Positions 1 to 5,611 of a stretch of 5,611 nucleotides of DNA are shown here, piece by piece. This DNA comes from Chloroflexia bacterium (GTDB taxonomy: Bacteria > Chloroflexota > Chloroflexia > Thermomicrobiales > UBA6265), in contig JACCYX010000081.1 in assembly GCA_013696265.1 (NCBI GenBank), forward strand, positions 1 through 5,611. Direction: 5' to 3'. Under the pieces are notes generated by a model. That model had not been told where the DNA came from, did no database searches, and saw only the letters and a list, made by a program, of their open reading frames with translations. Positions within the stretch are counted from its first letter, which is position 1; the number at the start of each line of letters is the position of its first letter. A program made the position numbers and the translations under genes.

Positions 1-927
1 ATCGTGAGCTTGGGCTGCGAAACGAACCAGCCCGACGACATCATCGACATCGGTCACCTCGATGATGGCCACCGGCCCCAGGTGCTGACGATCCAGGAGG
101 ACGGCGGTTTCCTGAAAACCGTCGAAGCCGGGATCGCGGCGGTCGAGGCGCTGCTGCCGAAGGCGAACGAGGCCCGGCGCGAACCGGTCCCGGCCTCGGA
201 ACTGGTGGTTGCCCTTCAGTGCGGCGGGTCCGACGGCTGGTCGGGCGTGACCGCCAACCCGGCCCTCGGCTACGCCGGCGACCTGATCGTGAAGCAGGGC
301 GGCACGATCGTGCTTGGGGAAACGAGTGAAGTCTACGGCGGCGAGCACATCCTCACCCGCCGGGCGATCTCCCCGGAGGTAGGCCAGAAACTGGTGGACA
401 AAATCCACTGGTGGGAGGAGTACACCGCCATGTTCGGGGCCTCGATCGACAACAACCCCTCGCCGGGAAACAAGCTCGGCGGCCTGACCACGATTTACGA
501 AAAGTCGCTCGGCGCGATCGCCAAGGCCGGCACGACGCCGATGAACGATGTCGTCGATTACGCCGAACGGATCACCACCAGGGGCTTCGTGCACATGGAC
601 ACGCCCGGTTACGATCCGGTCTCGGCCACCGGCCAGGTAGCGGGCGGCTGCAACGTCGTCGTCTTCACCACAGGGCGCGGCTCGGCGTTCGGCTTCAAGC
701 CGGCGCCCTCGATCAAGATCGCGACGAACAGCGACCTCTACGCCAAACAGGAGCCGGACATGGACATCAACGCCGGCAAGATGCTGGATGGTCTCTCGCT
801 CGAAGCGATGGGCGCGGAGATCCTCGACGTGATCCTGGAGATCGCCTCCGGCAAGCCGAGCAAGAGCGAAGCGGCCGGTATCGGGGAGGAAGAATTCAAC
901 CCGTGGCTCATCGGCGCGACGTTGTAA
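1..927 (+). CDS. UxaA-family hydro-lyase (altronate/galactarate dehydratase or sulfolactate sulfo-lyase large subunit), C-terminal part
   Basis: The reading frame is open from the first base, so the gene begins upstream; the GTG at 4 is internal and not a real start. The visible 307 residues are the large catalytic domain of the UxaA/GarD/SuyB family, cytoplasmic metal-dependent lyases acting on sugar acids (altronate or galactarate dehydration to 2-keto-3-deoxy acids) or on (2R)-sulfolactate (giving pyruvate and sulfite). Counting from the GTG, family hallmarks are GCETNQ (4-9), LQCGGSDGWSGVTANPALGY (71-90), GETSEVYGGEHIL (105-117), NPSPGNKLGGLTTIYEKSLG (151-170), the MDTPGYDPVSATG stretch (198-210) and FTTGRGS (221-227), ending with the conserved EEFNPWLIG (296-304). 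E. coli UxaA is about 500 residues, so roughly the first third is missing, including any SAF domain. Family membership is very secure; substrate is not, so no symbol is given. The adjacent lactate-oxidation genes leave both pyruvate-yielding options open. Confidence 0.93.
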   Translation: MVSLGCETNQPDDIIDIGHLDDGHRPQVLTIQEDGGFLKTVEAGIAAVEALLPKANEARREPVPASELVVALQCGGSDGWSGVTANPALGYAGDLIVKQGGTIVLGETSEVYGGEHILTRRAISPEVGQKLVDKIHWWEEYTAMFGASIDNNPSPGNKLGGLTTIYEKSLGAIAKAGTTPMNDVVDYAERITTRGFVHMDTPGYDPVSATGQVAGGCNVVVFTTGRGSAFGFKPAPSIKIATNSDLYAKQEPDMDINAGKMLDGLSLEAMGAEILDVILEIASGKPSKSEAAGIGEEEFNPWLIGATL

Positions 928-949
928 GGTGGCCTGCCAGAACGTGGCA

Positions 950-1041
950 CTTGTAGGGGAAGGCCGGCCCCGCTGGATATGTGCCTTCCCGTGGTCCGGC
1001 ATTGACGAGCAGCGGGAACCCACAGGGGGTTCCCCTACAAG
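950..1041. repeat. Palindromic intergenic element 1 with GTAGGGG/CCCCTAC ends
   Basis: Perfect 12-bp inverted arms CTTGTAGGGGAA (950-961) and TTCCCCTACAAG (1030-1041) bound a 92-bp element. Two smaller perfect 8-bp hairpins nest in it: GGGAAGGC (957-964) with GCCTTCCC (983-990), and GGGAACCC (1014-1021) with GGGTTCCC (1027-1034). The nested stems overlap the outer arms, so the structures compete. No T-run follows, so it does not look like an intrinsic terminator. It fills most of the gap between the dehydratase stop and the lutC start. The right end CCCCTACAAG recurs exactly at 4205-4214, which suggests a dispersed REP-like or MITE-like family. That it is mobile or repeated elsewhere in the genome is inference. 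Confidence 0.7.
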
Positions 1042-1060
1042 ATACGCATGCCGTTGCCTC

Positions 1061-1630
1061 ATGACTATCCAGCTTCCCACAACCCAGGAACTCGTCAGCC
1101 TGTTCGCGTCCCGCCTCGCCGCCGTGGGCGGGCACGCGAGCACCGCGACGGACAGCGAGGCGGTGGCTTCGTCGATCCTGGCGATTGCCGCCGTTGCGGC
1201 GGCTCCAACGATCTGGGTTTCCGAAGATGTGACACGACAAGCGCCCGATTTGGTCGCCTGTCTCCAGCGAGTTGGATTCGAGACGAGAGTTCCGGCGAAC
1301 CCGGCGGAGGTGCGCGATCAGCCGCTCGGCCTGGCGATCGCGGAAGGCGCGATCGCCGAAACCGGAAGCGTCATTCTTTCCGAGCCACATGTGAACTCCC
1401 GCTCGGTAACACTGATGACGGAAACGCTCATCGTGGTCTGTCCACTCGCCGCGCTGATGCCCTCGCTCGATAAGGCAGCCGAGGTGCTGCGAACCATTTC
1501 CGCGCGCGGTGCTTCGTACGCCACGTTCGTCACGGGACCGAGCCGGACCGCCGACATCGAACGGCAACTGACCGTCGGCGTCCAGGGGCCATCCGTGTTC
1601 CACGTCGTCCTGGTCGATGAGTTGACGTAG
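1061..1630 (+). CDS. lutC: LutC/LldG-type LUD-domain protein of the L-lactate oxidation complex
   Basis: This 189-residue protein is a LUD-domain member of the LutC (LldG/YkgG) type, the third component of the LutABC complex that oxidises L-lactate to pyruvate in the cytoplasm. LutC carries no Fe-S cysteine motif, and none is seen here. Family hallmarks are LAIAEGAIAETGSVILSE (91-108), matching the usual 'A.TGT' core, and the C-terminal FVTGPSRTADIE (156-167) followed by GVQGP (173-177) and HVVLVDE. The start at ATG 1061 is chosen because the protein then opens like the family (helix TTQELVSLFASRLAAVGG) and because any in-frame extension to the GTG at 929 would translate the palindromic element. 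No clear Shine-Dalgarno precedes 1061, so the exact start is moderately certain. At 189 residues it is shorter than typical LutC (about 215-240), apparently at the N-terminal side. It lies upstream of lutBA on the same strand, which supports joint function. Confidence 0.88.
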   Translation: MTIQLPTTQELVSLFASRLAAVGGHASTATDSEAVASSILAIAAVAAAPTIWVSEDVTRQAPDLVACLQRVGFETRVPANPAEVRDQPLGLAIAEGAIAETGSVILSEPHVNSRSVTLMTETLIVVCPLAALMPSLDKAAEVLRTISARGASYATFVTGPSRTADIERQLTVGVQGPSVFHVVLVDELT

Positions 1631-1665
1631 GCGTGGGCGTGGGGTGGCCCGCACGCCGGATCTTG

Positions 1666-1746
1666 GTAGGGTTACCGAGCTTGTCTCGGCCCGAAGGGGC
1701 CACGATCCGGTTGCCTGAACGAGCGGAGCAAGCTCGGCAACCCTAC
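1666..1746. repeat. Palindromic intergenic element 2 between lutC and lutBA
   Basis: Arms GTAGGGTTACCGAGCTTG (1666-1683) and CAAGCTCGGCAACCCTAC (1729-1746) are reverse complements at 17 of 18 positions, enclosing 45 bases. Inside lies a short stem GGCCC (1688-1692) with GGGCC (1697-1701) around a GAAG tetraloop. It shares only the outer GTAGGG/CCCTAC core with element 1 and has a different interior. The long stem would form in the mRNA between lutC and lutBA, where it could stabilise, attenuate or partly terminate the transcript, though no T-run follows. It most resembles a REP-like or nonautonomous mobile sequence; relation to a transposase is not shown in the window. Confidence 0.75.
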
Positions 1747-1795
1747 ATGGTGCCGTGAGCGGACACTTTGTGGCCGGCACAAGTCCAGCCAGTAC

Positions 1796-1801
1796 GGGAG
1801 G
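1796..1801 (+). promoter_or_regulatory. Candidate ribosome binding site for lutBA
   Basis: GGGAGG lies 12 bases before the ATG at 1814. The spacing is longer than the usual 5-10 bases, but it is the only purine-rich Shine-Dalgarno match near this start and supports choosing ATG 1814. Confidence 0.5.
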
Positions 1802-1813
1802 TTTCGCGGAATC

Positions 1814-4048
1814 ATGGCAGCACCTTCGACCGATCTGCCGCTCGATGCCGAGTACGAGGAAGTACACGACCACGGGCACGACGACCGTCCCTTTGGGGAG
1901 CGGTATGGCGATGCCCTCGGCAACGCCCAGCTTGCCCGTAACCTGACCAACTTCCAGCAATCCTGGAAGTCGTCCCGCGCCGGCGTGATGGAAGAGATCG
2001 ATTTCGACGTTCTCCGGCACTCGCTCAAGGCGGCCAAGACCGAGGCGATCGACAACCTCGACCAGTACCTCGACCAGTTCGTAACCCACATCGAGGCGGC
2101 GGGCACGACGGTCCACTTCGCGATGGATGCCGGCGAAGCCACGGCGATCATCCATCGCATCGCGGTGCGGCACGGGGTGAAGCTCGTCGCGAAGTCGAAG
2201 TCGATGGTCAGCGAGGAGATCGAGCTTAACCAGCGGTTCGCCGAGGACGGGATCGAAGTCGTCGAAACCGACCTCGGCGAGTGGATCGTGCAGCTACGGG
2301 GCGAGCGCCCGAGCCACATGGTGATGCCCGCGATTCACCTCGCCCGGCAGGAAGTCGGCGAAGTCTTCACGAAGGAACTCGGCCGCGAGATCTCGCGCGA
2401 GAACGTCACCGAACAGGTCCATGCCGCCCGCGACGCAATCCGCGATGTCTTCTTCAACGCCGGAATGGGCATAACCGGCGCCAACGCCCTGATCGCCGAA
2501 GCCGGCACGGTCATGATGGTGACGAATGAGGGCAACGGCCGGTTGACCTCATCGATCCCGCCCGTCCACGTCGTGCTGGCGGGCATCGAAAAGCTCGTGC
2601 CGACCTACGAGGACGCGATGACGCAGCTCCGGGTGCTCGCCCGGAGCGCCACCGCCCAACGGCTCACCGTTTACACCACGTTCATCCATGGACCGTCGCC
2701 AGGACAGGAACAGCACCTGGTGCTGGTCGACAACGGACGTCGCCGGATGCGGGAGTTGCCGGAGTTCCGCGAGGCGCTGCACTGCATCCGCTGCGCCGCC
2801 TGCGCCAACGTTTGCCCTCCCTATCGCGAGGTCGGCGGGCACGTCTTCGGGCACATCTACTCGGGCGCGATCGGGCTAGTGGTCACACCGTTCCTGCACG
2901 GCATCGAGGCGGCGGCTGGACCCCAGAGCCTGTGCCTCTCCTGCAATGCCTGCGAACAGGTCTGCCCGGTCGATATCCCATTGCCGCGCCAGATCCTCGA
3001 CGTGCGGGCGATGGTCGCCGCCGAACAGGGAATGAAGGGACCGAAGGCGGCAATCCTCGGGCTCTATTCGCATGCCCGGGCGATGAACGTGCTGCTCAAG
3101 ATCGGAACCAGGGCGCAATTGCCGCTGACCCGTGGCCATAAGATGATCCGCGACCGGCGTCTGCCCGTGCTGAAGACGCAAACCCGCTGGCGCAGCCTGC
3201 CGGCACTCGCGAAACGCCCCTTGCGTGACCGGCTCAGATCGGGTCCGACCACCGGCGCCCCACCTATCATCCCGAACGGAGCGGCGGGGCTGACCGTGGC
3301 GCACTTTCCCGGCTGCATGACGGACCGGATCTACCCGGAACAGGGCGAGGCGGTCGCAACCGTGCTCGCCGCGCTCGGCGTGATGGTCATGCATCCGGAG
3401 GGCTTGCACTGCTGCGGGTTGATCCCGAACAACTCGGGCGATGTACCACACGCGAAGGCGATGGCACGGCAAACGATCGAGCGCCTGGAGTCAATCCCCG
3501 TCGACTACATCGTCTCCGGCAGCGCGAGCTGCGTGGCGATGCTGGGGCAGGATTACGCACATCTGTTCCGGAACGACCCGGCGTGGCTGCCACGAGCCCA
3601 GGCCGTTTCGGACAAGATCGTCGACTTCACCTCATTCCTGGCAACAGTGGCGAGCCTTCCGCCGGGCAGCCTGGCGGCGCTCGACGGTGGCCAGCGTGAG
3701 CTGACCTACCATGATTCCTGCCAGGGCCTAAACGCACTGGGCCTTTCCGCCGAACCCCGCTCCCTGATCGAAGGCGTGATGGGCGATCGCCTGGTCGAAC
3801 TTGAAGAAAACACGCTCTGCTGCGGCTTCGGGGGGTCGTTTAGCTTCGAGTACCCGGCTGTCGCCGAGCGGCTGATGAACCGCAAGCTGAAGAACGCCGA
3901 GGCCACCGGCACGCGGCTGATCGTGACCGACAACCAGGGCTGCATCATGCACCTGCGCGGCGGGCTCGACGCCTCGGGCCGGCAGATCGAGGTCCGGCAC
4001 ATCGCGGAACTGCTCGCGGACCGCGTCCGGGAACGGTCCGCGAAGTGA
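1814..4048 (+). CDS. lutB: Fused LutB-LutA iron-sulfur protein of L-lactate oxidation
   Basis: This 744-residue cytoplasmic protein joins two subunits of the LutABC (LldEFG/YkgEFG) complex, which oxidises L-lactate to pyruvate using Fe-S centres rather than flavin. Residues 1 to about 300 form the LutB LUD domain, with the signature GITGANALIAEAGTVMMVTN (219-238) and the following GNGRLTSSIPPVHVVLAGIEK. Two 4Fe-4S motifs follow: C324-x2-C327-x2-C330-x3-C334-P and C374-x2-C377-x2-C380-x3-C384-P. After a basic linker (about 405-490), the LutA/GlpC-like part has two CCG domains: PGC (499-501), HCCG (532-535) and GSASC (569-573); then DSC (634-636), LCCGFGG (668-674) and DNQGC (706-710). LutB (about 475) plus LutA (about 240) predicts this length. 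The same LutC plus fused LutBA arrangement is, from memory, that of the Desulfovibrio vulgaris lactate dehydrogenase DVU3032-DVU3033. Substrate L-lactate is the likeliest, but another 2-hydroxy acid is possible. No lactate permease or LutR-type regulator is in the window. Confidence 0.93.
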   Translation: MAAPSTDLPLDAEYEEVHDHGHDDRPFGERYGDALGNAQLARNLTNFQQSWKSSRAGVMEEIDFDVLRHSLKAAKTEAIDNLDQYLDQFVTHIEAAGTTVHFAMDAGEATAIIHRIAVRHGVKLVAKSKSMVSEEIELNQRFAEDGIEVVETDLGEWIVQLRGERPSHMVMPAIHLARQEVGEVFTKELGREISRENVTEQVHAARDAIRDVFFNAGMGITGANALIAEAGTVMMVTNEGNGRLTSSIPPVHVVLAGIEKLVPTYEDAMTQLRVLARSATAQRLTVYTTFIHGPSPGQEQHLVLVDNGRRRMRELPEFREALHCIRCAACANVCPPYREVGGHVFGHIYSGAIGLVVTPFLHGIEAAAGPQSLCLSCNACEQVCPVDIPLPRQILDVRAMVAAEQGMKGPKAAILGLYSHARAMNVLLKIGTRAQLPLTRGHKMIRDRRLPVLKTQTRWRSLPALAKRPLRDRLRSGPTTGAPPIIPNGAAGLTVAHFPGCMTDRIYPEQGEAVATVLAALGVMVMHPEGLHCCGLIPNNSGDVPHAKAMARQTIERLESIPVDYIVSGSASCVAMLGQDYAHLFRNDPAWLPRAQAVSDKIVDFTSFLATVASLPPGSLAALDGGQRELTYHDSCQGLNALGLSAEPRSLIEGVMGDRLVELEENTLCCGFGGSFSFEYPAVAERLMNRKLKNAEATGTRLIVTDNQGCIMHLRGGLDASGRQIEVRHIAELLADRVRERSAK
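4014..4043 (+). terminator. GC-rich hairpin at the lutBA stop codon, possible terminator
   Basis: TCGCGGACCG (4014-4023) and CGGTCCGCGA (4034-4043) form a perfect 10-bp stem with a 10-base loop, ending two bases before the TGA at 4046-4048. The stem lies inside the last codons of lutBA. No T-run follows (AGTGATCGTTCGGGTCTT), so it would be an atypical intrinsic terminator or a 3'-end-stabilising structure. Its place at the end of the plus-strand genes, facing a convergent gene, fits an end-of-transcript role, but this is inference. Confidence 0.35.
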
Positions 4049-4105
4049 TCGTTCGGGTCTTGCCAGTTCCGCGGGTGGATGATGCACATTGCGGGAAACC
4101 GTGGA

Positions 4106-4214
4106 GTCCGCCCGGCTGGTGACGAATGGCCGAATCGGGTGTGCCGCGAACCGGGCGGACACCCTGTGCGTCGTCGCGTCGATTTCGTATGCGACCGGGG
4201 ACCGCCCCTACAAG
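4106..4214. repeat. Palindromic intergenic element 3 in the convergent gap
   Basis: Perfect 10-bp inverted arms GTCCGCCCGG (4106-4115) and CCGGGCGGAC (4151-4160) enclose 35 bases. An alternative 6-bp stem GGGTGT (4137-4142) with ACACCC (4159-4164) competes with them. To the right, GGGG (4197-4200) with CCCC (4205-4208) forms a small stem, and the element ends in CCCCTACAAG (4205-4214), identical to the right end of element 1. No matching GTAGGGG left end is visible, so this may be a truncated or diverged copy. It lies between the convergent lutBA and serine hydrolase genes, where hairpins could act on either transcript. The boundaries are approximate. The remaining bases to 4272 hold only an 8-bp direct repeat GGGCGGCC (4248-4255 and 4260-4267) and no gene that I can support. 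Confidence 0.5.
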
Positions 4215-4272
4215 CACCCGCACTATGCATCAGGCGTTACCGGATGAGGGCGGCCAATTGGGCGGCCCGGTG

Positions 4273-5340
4273 TCATTCCGGGTCGGCGCAGGAACCGGGT
4301 CCGAAGACGACGCCGAGACAGGCGAAAACCCCGTCGAGTTCGGCGTTGGCGGCCGATTGGTCGATGGCGCCCCGTGGCTGGTTGTACCCCGCACTGACGA
4401 AGAAGACGCGCCCGTCGGACCGCTCGAGAATGTAGGTCATGTTCAGGACGCCCGCCTCGAAGCCGCCCTTGTAGCCCGCGCGCGGCCAGGCCGCCGTATC
4501 CGGCACGCCGCCGCGATTGCTCGTCAGGATCTCGCGCACCGGTTCGAGGTCGGCTTGCGCACCCATCGACCACAACGAGGCCGTCACCCGGCAGAGGTCG
4601 GCCGCCGATGCGAACCACTCGATGCCCTCGATCGCCGTCGGGCCGTTCCAGTTTCCCCAGCCAGCCGCGGGATTGATCGTCAGCGGATCGATCTCCTCCT
4701 CGAGCAGGCGCGCCTGTTCATCGTCGGTGGACGACATGTACCGGTCCATCCAGCCCTGGGACTGCGACATCTTGATGCCGAACAACTCCCTGGTCAGGAG
4801 CAACGGAATATTGGTTTCGGGGGCGCTGTGGCCGTAGGCGGCAAAGGCGCGCTGCACGTTTTCGCGTCCGAGGAAATCGATCAGGTGGTCGGTGGCGGTG
4901 TTGTCGCTCTGCCGGATCATGGCCTCGGCGAGACTCTGGACATCGACTACCGTGCCCGCCGCCACCCAGGCGTAATCGCCGGACGGCATGCTGCGCAGGC
5001 TGTCGGCCAGCACGATGCCATCGTCCCAATCGACTTCGCCGGCCTGGATCTGGCGTGCCAGCTCCCCAAGCACATAGAGCTTGAACGTCGAGGCGATGGC
5101 GAGCGGCGTCGCCTCGTTCCGGCCGTGGATCGTGGCGCAGGCGCCTCCCTGGAACTCGGCCACCAGCAGGTTGCTCTGGGGCGCGAGCGCCGCCAGCGAC
5201 TGGTCGAGGGCCGGCCAGGACATCGCCGCCGCCTGCGCCGAAACCGGTGCCGTGATGCACGAGAGCAGGGTAAGAACGAGGATAGGCCAGGATCGCGCCC
5301 TGGCCAGGGACGAGCGCAACGCGCGTGGTGGACGTTTCAT
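4273..5340 (-). CDS. Exported class A beta-lactamase-like serine hydrolase
   Basis: This 355-residue protein has the class A beta-lactamase/DD-peptidase fold signatures: S84-T-F-K87 (nucleophile and general base), S145-D-N147, and K291-G-G in place of the canonical KTG. The N-terminus has a basic stretch (KRPPRALRSSLARARS) and a hydrophobic core (about 19-30), ending near VSAQA, a plausible Sec signal with signal peptidase I cleavage at about 37. The LLSC at 25-28 only loosely resembles a lipobox. Blocks such as IEWFASAADLCR (240-251) and AGYKGGFEAGVLN (288-300) match the Beta-lactamase2-type serine hydrolases, a group that includes ORF12-like enzymes. The ATG at 5338-5340 is preferred over the one 12 codons upstream (5374-5376), because GGAGA lies 8 bases before it and the signal peptide then begins properly. 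No clear ExxLN omega-loop motif is visible; TRELF (183-187) lies in about that region. Real beta-lactam hydrolysis is therefore doubtful; an esterase or cell-wall role is possible. It is convergent to lutBA. Confidence 0.88.
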   Translation of the reverse strand: MKRPPRALRSSLARARSWPILVLTLLSCITAPVSAQAAAMSWPALDQSLAALAPQSNLLVAEFQGGACATIHGRNEATPLAIASTFKLYVLGELARQIQAGEVDWDDGIVLADSLRSMPSGDYAWVAAGTVVDVQSLAEAMIRQSDNTATDHLIDFLGRENVQRAFAAYGHSAPETNIPLLLTRELFGIKMSQSQGWMDRYMSSTDDEQARLLEEEIDPLTINPAAGWGNWNGPTAIEGIEWFASAADLCRVTASLWSMGAQADLEPVREILTSNRGGVPDTAAWPRAGYKGGFEAGVLNMTYILERSDGRVFFVSAGYNQPRGAIDQSAANAELDGVFACLGVVFGPGSCADPE

Positions 5341-5348
5341 CTGGAATG

Positions 5349-5353
5349 TCTCC
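5349..5353 (-). promoter_or_regulatory. Ribosome binding site deciding the serine hydrolase start
   Basis: On the minus strand, GGAGA lies 8 bases before the ATG at 5338-5340, good Shine-Dalgarno spacing. The alternative in-frame ATG at 5374-5376 would put this site inside the coding region and add 12 residues before the signal peptide. Confidence 0.65.
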
Positions 5354-5577
5354 GGAGGGCAGGATGGAATCGCCATATCGACTGGAAGTCGTGTCCGTAC
5401 ACATATAGCGTACGTTCACTGTCAGGCGAGGTGCAAGATGTGCCTCAGGGTCATCGGCCCATGCGTATGTAACGCCTGAAATGACGATTTGGTTTTGGGT
5501 GGGGTGAACGATCGCTCAAGACACGTCATATGGAAAGCCACTATGCCGCGCCCGGAAACAGTTGTCTGCACCCACAG
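5354..5577. other. Leader and upstream region of the serine hydrolase; no gene seen
   Basis: No supportable gene lies here. The minus-strand promoter should be in this stretch. An AT-rich patch at 5401-5408 (TATATG-like when read on the minus strand) is the best candidate -10, but no -35 box at standard spacing is convincing. The patch sits within a short inverted repeat, CGTAC (5396-5400) and GTACG (5410-5414), which could be an operator or chance. Further right, AATGACG (5480-5486) is the inverse of CGTCATT (5579-5585), possibly linking to the repeat at the right edge. Confidence 0.35.
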
Positions 5578-5611
5578 CCGTCATTCCGAGCTTGCGAGGA
5601 ATCCCTGCGCG
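5578..5611. repeat. Start of a dispersed-repeat-like sequence (GTCATTCCGAG...GAGGAAT), cut by window end
   Basis: The last bases contain ATTCC (5583-5587) and GGAAT (5598-5602) as a small inverted repeat around GAGCTTGCGA, followed by CCCTGCGCG at the edge. This phrase resembles short dispersed repeats that I recall from Chloroflexota and other GC-rich genomes. Only one copy is visible, and it runs off the window, so its repeat nature rests on recognition, not on copies seen here. Confidence 0.4.

Noticed and set aside
929..1060. In-frame 44-residue extension of LutC to a GTG start
   Set aside because: It translates palindromic element 1 and does not resemble a LutC N-terminus; there is no clear ribosome site for the GTG.
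950..1746. Possible CRISPR array from the two inverted-repeat elements
   Set aside because: The elements share only short end motifs, occur once per gap with a gene between them, and show no regular repeat-spacer pattern.
1646..1813. Element 2 as an intrinsic terminator ending the lutC transcript
   Set aside because: There is a strong stem but no downstream T-run, and the flanking arms match a dispersed element better than a terminator.
908..2173. Long minus-strand open frame (421 codons) opposite the dehydratase end, lutC and the start of lutBA
   Set aside because: It runs antisense through lutC and both palindromic elements, has no recognisable motif and is rich in Arg/Gly as expected of a GC-rich shadow frame.
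5341..5376. Upstream ATG start for the serine hydrolase
   Set aside because: It would place the ribosome binding site inside the gene and put 12 polar residues before the signal peptide.
4126..5472. Long plus-strand open frame (448 codons) opposite the serine hydrolase
   Set aside because: The minus-strand protein has a signal peptide, SxxK and SDN motifs and a good ribosome site. The plus frame has only low-complexity Arg/Gly/Asp-rich sequence.
1..5611. tRNA, rRNA, riboswitch or complete insertion sequence
   Set aside because: No cloverleaf-like sequence, rRNA core motif, known riboswitch consensus or transposase coding sequence was recognised on either strand by eye.

Overview
The window reads as ordinary chromosome from a GC-rich, free-living bacterium. 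The gene content (a UxaA-family dehydratase, a LutC plus fused LutB-LutA pair, and an exported class A beta-lactamase-like hydrolase) is compatible with Chloroflexota, for example Thermomicrobia-like lineages. So are the palindromic intergenic repeats ending in GTAGGG/CCCTAC and the 'GTCATTCCGAG...GAGGAAT' repeat at the right edge. That taxonomic guess is inference from style; there is no rRNA or marker gene here to prove it.

Layout, left to right. (1) 1-927, plus strand: the C-terminal catalytic part of a UxaA/GarD/SuyB-family sugar-acid or sulfolactate lyase, cut by the window edge. (2) 928-1060: a gap filled mostly by a palindromic element (950-1041). (3) 1061-1630, plus: a short LutC/LldG-type LUD-domain protein. 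(4) 1631-1813: a gap carrying a second, strongly palindromic element (1666-1746). (5) 1814-4048, plus: a 744-residue protein joining LutB (LUD domain plus two 4Fe-4S motifs) to LutA (two cysteine-rich CCG domains). (6) 4049-4272: a convergent gap with a GC-rich hairpin at the lutBA stop and a third repeat that shares its end sequence with the first. (7) 5340-4273, minus: a secreted class A beta-lactamase-like serine hydrolase. (8) 5341-5611: its leader region and the start of a fourth repeat-like sequence at the window end.

How the genes work together: LutC and LutBA supply all three parts of the non-flavin, iron-sulfur L-lactate oxidation complex (L-lactate to pyruvate), in two polypeptides instead of three. 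The upstream dehydratase lies on the same strand and may share a transcript. If it is an altronate/galactarate-type enzyme it feeds 2-keto-3-deoxy acids toward pyruvate; if it is a SuyB-type sulfolyase it makes pyruvate directly from sulfolactate. Either way the plus-strand genes suggest 2-hydroxy-acid or sugar-acid catabolism converging on pyruvate. The beta-lactamase-like gene is convergent and appears functionally unrelated.

I do not see a convincing undescribed system. The points most worth a second look are the LutB-LutA fusion beside a UxaA-family lyase, the family of palindromic elements occupying every intergenic gap, and the unusual active-site motifs of the serine hydrolase.
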